From an uncultured Flavobacteriales bacterium (GTDB lineage: Bacteria; Bacteroidota; Bacteroidia; Flavobacteriales_G; Salibacteraceae), in assembly GCA_913057205.1 (NCBI GenBank), contig CAJXNO010000003.1, positions 1-64,000 on the forward strand: DNA of 64,000 nt, written 5' to 3'. Positions 44,827-52,132 of this stretch are shown piece after piece. Positions within the stretch are counted from its first letter, which is position 1. Each line of letters begins with the position of its first letter. The position numbers were made by a program, and so were the translations under genes. The notes beneath the pieces are model-generated. The model was not told the origin of the DNA, searched no databases, and saw only the letters and a list, made by a program, of their open reading frames with translations.

Positions 44827-44864
44827 AAAACCCTGCACCGCGAAAAGCGGTGCGGGGTTTTTTT
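44827..44864 (+). terminator. Terminator of ssrA
   Basis: AAAACCCTGCACCGC-GAAAA-GCGGTGCGGGGTTTTTTT: a long GC-rich stem with a GAAAA loop and a T tract 10 bases after tmRNA. Confidence 0.9.
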
Positions 44865-44893
44865 GTATCGCCGAATGGAGCTCGCTCCAATTC

Positions 44894-44931
44894 GAGCGAT
44901 CAAAAAAACACCAAGCAGTGCGCAGAGCGCA
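44894..44931 (+). repeat. Direct repeat, copy 1 (38 bases)
   Basis: Begins GAGCGATCAAAAAAACACCA and ends GCGCAGAGCGCA. A second copy at 45030-45066 differs by loss of one base in the A/C tract. Confidence 0.75.
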
Positions 44932-44974
44932 ATGCAGGGTTTTACCGTCCACTTCACGGGAATGGTGTGATCAT

Positions 44975-44991
44975 CCACGCCTCCGGCGTGG
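44975..44991. repeat. Palindrome CCACGCC-TCC-GGCGTGG
   Basis: A perfect 7-base inverted repeat between the two direct repeats. Not followed by a T run, so it is not an intrinsic terminator. Confidence 0.6.
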
Positions 44992-45029
44992 GTACTCCCA
45001 AATGAGAATGAGTCCCGATAGCTAAGGGA

Positions 45030-45066
45030 GAGCGATCAAAAAAACCCAAGCAGTGCGCAGAGCGCA
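45030..45066 (+). repeat. Direct repeat, copy 2 (37 bases)
   Basis: Second copy of the repeat at 44894-44931, starting 136 bases later. The sequence between does not look like a CRISPR spacer. Confidence 0.75.
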
Positions 45067-45076
45067 TGAGGAGGAG

Positions 45077-45206
45077 GTATTAGGTACAAGGTACAAGGAG
45101 CTAGGAGCCAGAAGCCAGAAGCTAGTAGCCAGTCAATGCTGTTTAGGCATACTCATCCCTACTAAGTACTAACTACTGAATACTAAGTTCTAAGTACTAA
45201 GTACTC
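45077..45206 (+). repeat. Short-period degenerate repeats (GTACAAG, AGCCAGAA, TACTAAG units)
   Basis: Successive runs of near-repeats of 7-10 bases such as GGTACAAGGTACAAGG, AGCCAGAAGCCAGAAGC and CTAAGTACTAAGTACT. A 16-base segment AAGGAGCTAGGAGCCA (45095-45110) recurs with one change at 47563-47578. Confidence 0.75.
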
Positions 45207-45229
45207 CCAAAAGCTATCCAATCATTTCC

Positions 45230-45237
45230 TAACTTTG
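45230..45237 (+). promoter_or_regulatory. -7 box TAACTTTG before the 68-residue gene
   Basis: A TAnnTTTG match that ends 5 bases before the ATG at 45243, the same geometry as at 530-537 and 20313-20320. Confidence 0.45.
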
Positions 45238-45242
45238 AATAC

Positions 45243-45449
45243 ATGATTACAGTCAAACTACAAGTGAGTGAACGGATCCATGAGCGAATCATGTGGTTCC
45301 TTGGTCATTTTAGTGCAGATGAGCTGAAGCGCTTGTTGGTAGAAGAGTACGGCATCAATGCCGGGCGCATCACCCCTGTTGGAAAGGGTGAGGATGCAAC
45401 CATGAGCGAAGTAGAAGCACGTCGAGCGCGTGTCATCATCATCGAATGA
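45243..45449 (+). CDS. Small protein of unknown function (68 residues)
   Basis: The N-terminal half (MITVKLQVSERIHERIMWFL, then GHFSADEL) has the pattern of short beta-alpha proteins of the VapB/RelB-like 'addiction' type. The C-terminal half (YGINAGRITPVGKGED ... ARRARVIII) looks like the end of an OmpA peptidoglycan-binding domain (GI.a.RI...GkGe ... rRaxv.I). Neither match is strong. It has its own -7 box and is followed by a terminator, so it is probably a real single gene. No toxin gene is adjacent. Confidence 0.65.
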   Translation: MITVKLQVSERIHERIMWFLGHFSADELKRLLVEEYGINAGRITPVGKGEDATMSEVEARRARVIIIE

Positions 45450-45472
45450 TCTACCAAAAATTGAAATGAATC

Positions 45473-45502
45473 AAAAAGCCCTGCATCTTTGTAGGGCTTT
45501 TT
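45473..45502 (+). terminator. Intrinsic terminator
   Basis: AAAAAGCCCT-N10-AGGGCTTTTT, 23 bases after the 68-residue gene. It ends 8 bases before the next start codon and so may also attenuate it. Confidence 0.8.
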
Positions 45503-45510
45503 ACATACCC

Positions 45511-46311
45511 ATGCATAAGCTGATCTACATATTGTCTGTGTGCTTGTTCCTATCAGGTACGGTGAACGCCCAGGGATACTTCTGGGAGAGTGGCTCCAAA
45601 GAGAAACGCCATAAGTACATGACCGTGGATGGCGGTATCGGCATGCGCATGTTCAGTGGCGATATTCAGTCGCGCGGTTCGCTCTTCAATCCCATGAAGT
45701 TTGCCTACGGCATTGGCGCCCGATACCAATGGAGTCCACATGCTGCATTGGCGTTGCAGGTGAACGGACGTCGCTATGCCGGCAAGCGTGAGTTTGGAGG
45801 CTTTCCAGATGCCATTGCGGAGATGAATGGCAGCCTATGGGAAGGTGATCTAATGTTTCAGTACAGTATTCTGCGATGGGAAGATTTTACCAAGCGCATG
45901 TTTACGGATCGGGATCCCGTGCGGAAGGGAAATGTGTTTGTTGGTGTAGGTGCAGGTGGTGCCTTGTTCAATTCTTCGTACAACCAACGCACCTACAACA
46001 CCCAAACGATAACCGATTCATTAGGAAACGATACCACCTTATCTACACCGGTGGATGTATCTGGTGGAGGAAGCGGCTTTGCGTTCCGAGTGCCCATCGT
46101 GTTTGGTATTCGCTATCGTTTCACACCATCAATCAGCTTAGGCTTTGAAGGCCAGTACCACTTGTATTTCAACGATAACCTCGATGGGGTCCAGCGCAAG
46201 AGCAACGACGGCATGACCCTCTTCATGGTGAAGCTGGGCTATTCATTCGGCCAAGACAAAACGGCCGCGAAAATGGGTAAGACGCCCCGGCAACTCAGGA
46301 AAAGAAGATGA
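45511..46311 (+). CDS. Outer-membrane beta-barrel protein, DUF6089-like
   Basis: A 266-residue protein with a signal peptide (LIYILSVCLFLSGTVNAQ). Barrel-type alternating strands follow (YMTVDGGIGMRMFSGDI, GYSFGQ at the end), as in DUF6089/OmpW-like proteins of Bacteroidota, which often start with a glycine-rich Y..GD pattern. The tail is short and basic (KMGKTPRQLRKRR). The frame is open 27 codons upstream, through the terminator, but the signal peptide fixes the start at 45511. Its stop overlaps the next start by 4 bases. Confidence 0.75.
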   Translation: MHKLIYILSVCLFLSGTVNAQGYFWESGSKEKRHKYMTVDGGIGMRMFSGDIQSRGSLFNPMKFAYGIGARYQWSPHAALALQVNGRRYAGKREFGGFPDAIAEMNGSLWEGDLMFQYSILRWEDFTKRMFTDRDPVRKGNVFVGVGAGGALFNSSYNQRTYNTQTITDSLGNDTTLSTPVDVSGGGSGFAFRVPIVFGIRYRFTPSISLGFEGQYHLYFNDNLDGVQRKSNDGMTLFMVKLGYSFGQDKTAAKMGKTPRQLRKRR

Positions 46312-47513
46312 TGCATTTTACAGTGATCAAGGAGGGGAAGCGCCCGGTAGACGAGCGGGTAGTGCTTACCCCAAAGCAAGTAGCTGAACTCAACGAAGAA
46401 TACGGCCACAAGCTGAAGGTCACAGTGCAATCATCAGAGGTACGTCGCATCAAGGATGCGGAATACAACAAAGCTGGGGTAACGCTGGTGGAGGATCCCG
46501 CACAGGCGGACATCCTCTTAGGTGTAAAGGAAGTGCCTAAGGAAGACCTCATTCCAAACAAAACCTACCTTTTCTTCTCGCATACCATCAAGAAACAGCC
46601 CTACAACAAGGCACTGCTGCAAACCATACTGGAACGCAAGATCCGCCTCATCGATTGGGAAACCCTCCGCGACGGACGCGGCAGGCGATTGATCGGCTTT
46701 GGTCGCTACGCGGGCATCGTGGGTACCTACAATGGCTTCCGGGCCATGGGGTTGCGGGATGGCTTATTTCACCTCAAGAAGGCGCAGGCCTGTGAAGATG
46801 GCAAGGAATTGTTGCAAGAGCTCCAGAAAGTAAAGCTGCCCGCCATGAAGATCCTGTTGACCGGAAGGGGCAAGGTAGCGAAAGGTTCCATTGAGGTGTT
46901 GGAGGCGTTGAAGATCAAGAAGGTAGGCATACGCGATTATTTGAGTCGAAGCTTTGATGAGCCGGTCTATTGCCAGATCACATTCCAAGATTACTTCAGG
47001 GCAAAGGATGGTAAGGAGCACAACACCCAGCACTTTTTTGATCACCCAGATCAGTATGAAAGCGACTTCATGCGTTTCGCCCAACACACGGATTTCTTCA
47101 TCGCAGGTCATTATTGGGATTCCAAGGCGCCTTTTCTCTTCACCAGAGAAGATGCACGTTCCCAAGACTTTAAGATTAACCTCGTAGCAGACATCAGCTG
47201 CGACATTGACGGACCCGTAGCATCAACCTTGCGTCCGAGCACCATTGACGATCCCTTTTATGGCTACGATCCGCAAGCAGAACAGGAAGTAGCTTTTGAT
47301 CAAAAGGGCGCCATAACGGTAATGGCCGTAGACAACCTCCCCTGCGAACTCCCCAGAGACGCCAGCCACGATTTCGGAGAGATGTTCATCCACGCCGTGC
47401 TACCCAGCTTCCTTAACGGGGATAAACACGGCATCTTAAAAAGAGCCACCATTGCAGAGAACGGCAAGATTACGGAGGAGTATGCCTATTTGAGGGAGTG
47501 GGTGAAGGGGTAG
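46308..47513 (+). CDS. Saccharopine dehydrogenase-like / alanine dehydrogenase-fold NAD(P) enzyme
   Basis: A 401-residue protein. The N-terminal domain KEGKRPVDERVVLTPKQVAEL is the AlaDh/PNT-type substrate domain (K.P.DeRv.ltP). Typical of lysine-forming saccharopine dehydrogenases are FFSHTIKKQPYNKALLQ, LIDWETLRDGRGRRLIGFGRYAGIVG and INLVADISCDIDGPVASTLR. The dinucleotide-binding stretch reads KILLTGRGKVAKGSIEVL. It likely acts in lysine or a related amino acid pathway; the exact substrate is inferred. It overlaps the barrel gene by 4 bases, though a functional link is not obvious. Confidence 0.85.
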   Translation: MMHFTVIKEGKRPVDERVVLTPKQVAELNEEYGHKLKVTVQSSEVRRIKDAEYNKAGVTLVEDPAQADILLGVKEVPKEDLIPNKTYLFFSHTIKKQPYNKALLQTILERKIRLIDWETLRDGRGRRLIGFGRYAGIVGTYNGFRAMGLRDGLFHLKKAQACEDGKELLQELQKVKLPAMKILLTGRGKVAKGSIEVLEALKIKKVGIRDYLSRSFDEPVYCQITFQDYFRAKDGKEHNTQHFFDHPDQYESDFMRFAQHTDFFIAGHYWDSKAPFLFTREDARSQDFKINLVADISCDIDGPVASTLRPSTIDDPFYGYDPQAEQEVAFDQKGAITVMAVDNLPCELPRDASHDFGEMFIHAVLPSFLNGDKHGILKRATIAENGKITEEYAYLREWVKG

Positions 47514-47523
47514 TTTTGGTTGG

Positions 47524-47622
47524 CTATCAGCTGTCAGCTGTCAGCTATCAGCTATTAGCGATAAGGAGCTAGGGGCCAACCACCATCCTCACCTAATACC
47601 TAATTCCTAATACCTAATTCCT
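47524..47622. repeat. Short-period repeats (AGCTGTC/AGCTATC, then CCTAATACCTAATT)
   Basis: Runs of a 7-base unit (CTATCAG, CTGTCAG) at 47524-47556 and two copies of a 14-base unit at 47591-47621 are joined by AAGGAGCTAGGGGCCA (47563-47578). The latter unit supplies the last codon and stop of rpe. Confidence 0.75.
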
Positions 47623-48264
47623 CTTCAAAGCCCGTATCGTCTCCTTAGGGTCATCACTCTTATACACCGTGCTTCCTGCAACGAGGGCGTTTGCGCCTGC
47701 TTCTACCAGGAGTGGCGCATTTTCAAGGTTTACACCTCCGTCCACCTCGATAAGGACGTCCTGATCCAGTTTATTGATCATCGCCTTCAACGCGCGGATC
47801 TTCGCATAAGTCTGTGGGATGAATTTTTGTCCGCCGAAGCCAGGATTTACACTCATGATCAGTACCATGTCCAGGTCAGCAAGGATGTCTTGCAAGAGGT
47901 GAACCGGTGTGTGCGGATTCAGCGCCACGCCTGCTTTCATCCCTTCTATTTTAATGGCATCTACCGTACGGTGAAGGTGGGTGCACGCTTCGTAGTGAAC
48001 CGTTAAAATGTCGGTGCCAGCTGCTTTGAAATCAGCGATGTACGGATCTGGATTTGTGATCATGGCATGGACATCCAATGGCTTGGTCGCATGCTCATTG
48101 AACGCGGCTATGATAGGCAGTCCAAAGGAAATGTTGGGCACAAAAACACCGTCCATCACGTCCAAATGGAACCAATCGGCATCGCTTTCATTGAGGTAGA
48201 TGGATTCTTCCTTAATGCGTGAGAAGTCGGAAGAAAGGAGGGAGGGGGCAACGATGGTATTCAT
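47614..48264 (-). CDS. rpe: Ribulose-phosphate 3-epimerase
   Basis: A 216-residue TIM-barrel epimerase of the pentose phosphate pathway. IVAPSLLSSDFSRIKEE, WFHLDVMDGVFVPNISFG, LTVHYEA, MSVNPGFGGQKFIPQTYAKI and VLIEVDGGVNLENAP contain the metal-binding His and Asp residues and the phosphate loop. ATG at 48264 is the standard start; an upstream extension to 48312 lacks homology. It overlaps the end of the broken histidine kinase gene by 4 bases and has a -7 box inside that gene. Its last codons and stop fall in a tandem repeat unit. Confidence 0.95.
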   Translation of the reverse strand: MNTIVAPSLLSSDFSRIKEESIYLNESDADWFHLDVMDGVFVPNISFGLPIIAAFNEHATKPLDVHAMITNPDPYIADFKAAGTDILTVHYEACTHLHRTVDAIKIEGMKAGVALNPHTPVHLLQDILADLDMVLIMSVNPGFGGQKFIPQTYAKIRALKAMINKLDQDVLIEVDGGVNLENAPLLVEAGANALVAGSTVYKSDDPKETIRALKRN

Positions 48265-49932
48265 GCCGCAAATGTAGGTTGTGCCGATTGACTGGGGAAG
48301 CTGATCTCGCAATGAAATCCATGCTTGTTCTTCATGGTAATGCTACTCTGCAACCGATGGGTCAACAGCTCGATCAATTTCATGCCAATGGTGCTACTAT
48401 CTCGTCCTTCGATGTCATCATGCGACAAACCTGAACCATTATCAGCGTACGCTAGGTAGATCATCGTCTTTCCCTCTACTTGAACCTCTTCAAAAGCGAT
48501 GTGGATACTGCCAGAGTTATCCAAGTTGAACGCATGCTTTACCGAATTCGTAACCAATTGATGAAGGATTAGGCTCAAAGGAATGGTTTGGTCCACCGGC
48601 AGTTGTTTGATCTTGATGCGGTGGGTGAACGTGATGGCCTTCTCCTCGCCAACGTACGAATTGATGATCCCTTCTACCAAGTCTTTCACGTAGTGTTCAA
48701 AGAGGAGTTCCTCCCCCTGGGATTGGTGACGCATGTAAAGCTTTTGGTGGATGTTAGACATGGTGCGGATGCGCTCCTGTACATCCCGAAGTACTTGTTT
48801 GATACTGGCGTCGGTTAGTTTACGCTGCTCTAAAAAGAGCATGCTGGAGATCACTTGAAGGTTGTTCTTCACCCGGTGATTCACTTCACGAAGCAATACT
48901 TCTTGCTCGTTGAGTGCCTGTTCTGACTGGGACTTCTGCTGCTGGTTCTGTTGGTTCTTTACCTCCAGTTCTTTTTGCCGGGCTTTGTTTTGGCGATACA
49001 ACACCGTGAAGTAAGTGCTGGTAAACAACGCCAAGGCGATTAATCCCATGAACACCCAATTGAAGCGGCGTTGTTGTGCTGCAAGCTCGCCTAGGCGTGC
49101 AACTTCTTCTGACCGTTCCATGATCTCACGATCCAAGCTGTAGCGATAGGTCTGCAACAGCTTGTTGGCACGGTCTTTCTTGCTGGCGAGCAGCGCTGAG
49201 TCTTCCGCTTCCTCCGCCCGTTCCAGTGCTTCAAATGCTTGTTCGTGTTTGCCTTGTGCCCGCAGCAGACGGGCCTTGGTTTGCAGCCAAGCAATTCGGT
49301 TCTCTGCGGGATCATCTTTTTGCTCTAGGTCCTTTGCTTCTGCCAAGCGATCTTCAGCGAGCTTCAATTGACCAGTGGCTAAATAACTCTTGCTCAGGTG
49401 GATCAAGCTTTTTATGCCATTGTCTCGATACGGGTAAGGGGCTGCACCGTACAAGCTTGCGGCAATGTCGGCCTTGAGCAATGGGATGGCTTCATAATGT
49501 TTACCCTGTTGCGCAAGTACCTGTGCAATATTGCCTTTGATCAAGCCTTGAAAGAAACGGTGGCTACCTGCGTCCATCCCCTTTCCATCTGGGAAGTAGC
49601 GATCCAAACGTTGAGCTGCCGTTTGAAAGGTTGAAAGTGCAGAATCCAGGTATCCAGCCTGCAGAAAGAAGATGCCAAGGCTGTTTGTGTAAGACACTTC
49701 ATATTATCGCAGTTCAGCGGCTTCAAGTTCTTTGATGGACCGCTTAATGCTTGATATGGCTTGATTATGGATGCCAAGCTTCGCATAGGTGAAGGCGATG
49801 AACGAACTAGGGGTCGTAGACTCATGTAACTGAGGAAGGTCTTCCCAATAGATCATCTCATGGAATTGGATGGCCTCATCATAGGCTTCCAACTCGTCGT
49901 GCAGATCCCGAAGCGTGAGTAAGGTGTGTACT
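48261..49932 (-). pseudogene. TPR-linked histidine kinase (HisKA_2 type), interrupted and 5'-truncated
   Basis: The main frame (49697 to 48261, 478 codons) has TPR-like helices (AGYLDSALSTFQTAAQRLD, HEQAFEALERAEEA), one membrane helix (WVFMGLIALALFTSTYFTV), a coiled coil, the HisKA_2 box LLREVNHRVKNNLQVISS and an HATPase domain (HQLVTNSVKHAF, YADNGSGLS). Directly upstream in the same frame, after a TAA at 49704-49706, is more TPR sequence (LRDLHDELEAYDEAIQFH). This suggests a nonsense change (CAA to TAA would fit). Homology stops near 49932, where the OmpA gene begins on the other strand, so the 5' end is missing. Confidence 0.75.
48269..48276 (-). promoter_or_regulatory. -7 box TACATTTG before rpe
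   Basis: A TAnnTTTG match on the minus strand, 4 bases before the ATG at 48264 and inside the 3' end of the kinase gene. Could be chance, but rpe needs a promoter of its own if the kinase gene is dead. Confidence 0.35.
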
Positions 49933-51144
49933 GGAGGACGCTTCAGCGTTCCGAAGCTCAAGAAGCAAAAGACCTACACGATCAAGGTGGGCGATGCATC
50001 TTTCGACTCTGCTGCAGCCGACCTGTATTCCCTCATCCAGCAGCAACGCAGGAAGTTGTGGAAGCTACCATCATCATATTCCTACCGTCCGATTACGATC
50101 GAAGCGGAGGATGATACCGAACTGGACTTCGATCGCATCCTGCTCGAGATCTCCGAACCCATTGCAGCCGGTAGTAAGGTTTACCTTTATGAGAAAGAGG
50201 TGGCTAACTCGGTAGACTCATCTGAAATCGCAGAAGACGAGAGTTTCCAGTTTGGTCGACTTGACCGAAATAAGGAATACAGCATGAAATTCGATGATGC
50301 GATCGATATGACGGCTGCAGCTGTGTATGGGGTGAACGAGCAGGGTGAACAAGAAGCGCTGCCGGAAGGCGAAGACGGATTCAGTGTGCAGCCAAAACAA
50401 GCGTTGGCTGATCAGGTGAAAGAACCTATAGAAGAAGTGCTAGAAGAATCGGAAGAGCTCATTGCTGAAGCACCTACGGAGGAACCGGATGAGGAAGAGA
50501 ACATTACGCTCACCTTGGGTTCCGTCAAATACGATGGTGAGATCACGATGAAACCTCTAGAGACAGCTGTCGCAGAAACCGATGAAGAAGAGGCCTTTGA
50601 ACTGACGCCACCGGTGGATGAGAAGAAAGAGCCGGTTCCTGTTCCAAAGACCGTTGTGAATGAGACCGTTTTCGAACCCGTGAAAGTGGAGGAGGAAGAA
50701 GTGAAGCCTAAGCAAGCGGCAGCTGTTCTTGAAGATAGCGATTGGAAGCAATACCTCGGAAGGGGAGAGGCTTATGAAACCAAGAAAGGCTAGAACCTGC
50801 AATTCGGCTTTAACGAGTTCTTGTTGAGTGAGAACCAGATCGACTATTTGATCCACGTGGTGATTTTCATGCTGAAGAAGAATCCGAACATGATCTTGAC
50901 CATTGAGGGTCACACAGACAATGTAGGCTCAGACGAGGTGAACCAACGCATGGCCGTACTTCGTGCATCCAATGTGCTGTATCACTTAGAGATGGCAGGT
51001 ATCGAAGATACCCGCTTGAACATCCTAGCGAAAGGTGAAAGCCAGCCGATTGCACCGAATGACACGCCTGAAGGACGTGCCATAAACAGAAGGGTTGAAT
51101 TGATCAAGGACCAATCCAACCCTTCAGAAAGATTGAAGCTTTAA
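49933..51144 (+). pseudogene. OmpA-family gene, 5'-truncated and interrupted by TAG
   Basis: The frame begins without a signal peptide (GRFSVPKLKKQKTYTIKVGD) and runs through two similar beta modules (EISEPIAAGSKVYLYEK) and a long acidic linker (about 50410-50720). It then continues across a TAG at 50791-50793 into a complete OmpA domain (NLQFGFNEFLLSENQIDYLI, ILTIEGHTDNVGSDEVNQ, EGRAINRRVEL). A CAG to TAG change would explain the stop. The missing signal peptide and start lie beyond the junction with the kinase gene. An open frame can begin at GTG 49915, but that part belongs to the other strand's gene. Confidence 0.75.
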
Positions 51145-51151
51145 TGGAAAC

Positions 51152-52021
51152 TTATCCGAGGTAAGCCTTCAGCAGCTTACTGCGAGAGGTGTGGCGTAAA
51201 CGTCGAATGGCCTTCTCTTTGATTTGGCGAACGCGCTCGCGTGTGAGGTCGAATTCTTCACCGATCTCTTCTAATGTCATAGGATGCTTCCCAGTCAACC
51301 CGAAATACAAACGGATCACATCGGATTCACGCTCAGATAGGGTGGCCAAAGAACGTTCGATTTCCCTGCGAAGCGACTCGTTGAGTAAGGTTGATTCAGG
51401 ATTGTGTTCTTGTTCACCTTCCATCAAGTCGTACATGTTCCTGTCATCATCTTCAGCGCCTGGCACAGGAGCATCCATAGATACGTGTCGACGATTGTTC
51501 TTAATGTTCTGGCTTACATCGCCTTCTGGCAATTCCAGTACATGGGCGATCTCATCCACCGTTGGTTCACGCTCATGCACCTGTTCAAGATGCGCGTAGG
51601 CGCGATTGATCTTGTTGATGTTACCGATCTTGTTCAATGGCAAGCGAACAATGCGTGCCTGCTCAGCTAAAGCTTGTAGAATGGACTGACGAATCCACCA
51701 AACGGCATAGGAAATGAATTTGAATCCGCGGGTTTCATCAAAGCGTTTAGCTGCTTTGATCAGACCAAGGTTACCCTCGTTGATCAAGTCAGGAAGACTC
51801 AATCCTTGGTTCTGGTACTGCTTAGAAACGGAAACCACAAAGCGGAGATTAGCACGTACAAGCTTGGCAAGTGCTACTTGATCGCCCTCTTTGATTCGGC
51901 GGGCGAGTTCAACCTCTTCTTCAGCAGTAATAAGGTCTTCACGACCGATCTCGGTCAAGTACTTATCGAGAGAGGCGGTCTCCCGATTGGTAATCTGTTG
52001 GGTAATTTTCAGTTGGCGCAT
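51152..52021 (-). CDS. rpoD: Primary RNA polymerase sigma factor (short Bacteroidota type)
   Basis: A 289-residue sigma-70 group 1 protein without region 1.1, as usual in Bacteroidota. [20 protein letters not shown] is region 1.2; [20 protein letters not shown] and [21 protein letters not shown], then [15 protein letters not shown], are regions 2.1-2.4; [14 protein letters not shown] is region 3; [18 protein letters not shown] is the region 4.2 helix-turn-helix. It recognises TTG/TAnnTTTG promoters such as those listed here. ATG at 52021 ([12 protein letters not shown]) is the family start. It lies downstream of pnp, separated by a terminator. Confidence 0.95.
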   Translation of the reverse strand: MRQLKITQQITNRETASLDKYLTEIGREDLITAEEEVELARRIKEGDQVALAKLVRANLRFVVSVSKQYQNQGLSLPDLINEGNLGLIKAAKRFDETRGFKFISYAVWWIRQSILQALAEQARIVRLPLNKIGNINKINRAYAHLEQVHEREPTVDEIAHVLELPEGDVSQNIKNNRRHVSMDAPVPGAEDDDRNMYDLMEGEQEHNPESTLLNESLRREIERSLATLSERESDVIRLYFGLTGKHPMTLEEIGEEFDLTRERVRQIKEKAIRRLRHTSRSKLLKAYLG

Positions 52022-52061
52022 GGGATGGATTTTTCGCTGGTATAAAGAAAGACCATCACTA

Positions 52062-52105
52062 GGGGCCAAAAAGAAGCCGGTATTTAGACTTTTAAATACC
52101 GGCTT
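52062..52105 (-). terminator. Terminator of pnp
   Basis: A perfect 12-base stem AAGCCGGTATTT/AAATACCGGCTT with 8-base loop, followed on the minus strand by CTTTTTGG. It lies 28 bases after pnp. Confidence 0.8.
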
Positions 52106-52132
52106 GTTGAAAGTGCTATGTAAATCAGTGAC

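Larger units (their letters stand above)
44865..45229. other. 365-base gene-free region of eroded intergenic repeats
   Basis: It holds two copies of a 37-38 base direct repeat, a 7-base palindrome and two stretches of short-period degenerate repeats. No gene seen. Confidence 0.6.

Noticed and set aside
44691-44978. 95-codon open frame on the minus strand across the tmRNA 3' end
   Set aside because: It lies over the tmRNA T-arm and the terminator stem, so it is a chance frame.
44894-45206. Repeats after tmRNA as a CRISPR array
   Set aside because: Only two direct repeats 136 bases apart; the remaining repeats are short, contiguous and degenerate with no spacers, and no cas gene is in the window.
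45243-45449. Toxin-antitoxin pair
   Set aside because: The antitoxin-like pattern is weak and no toxin gene is adjacent; the next gene is a membrane barrel protein after a terminator.
49915-49962. GTG at 49915 as the real start of the OmpA-family protein
   Set aside because: The first codons are the complement of the kinase TPR coding sequence and there is no signal peptide, which this family needs.
34598-51144. Stop-codon reassignment or programmed recoding to explain the in-frame stops
   Set aside because: TAA, TAG and TGA are all involved, the same genes also have frameshifts, and TAA/TAG/TGA end the intact genes normally.
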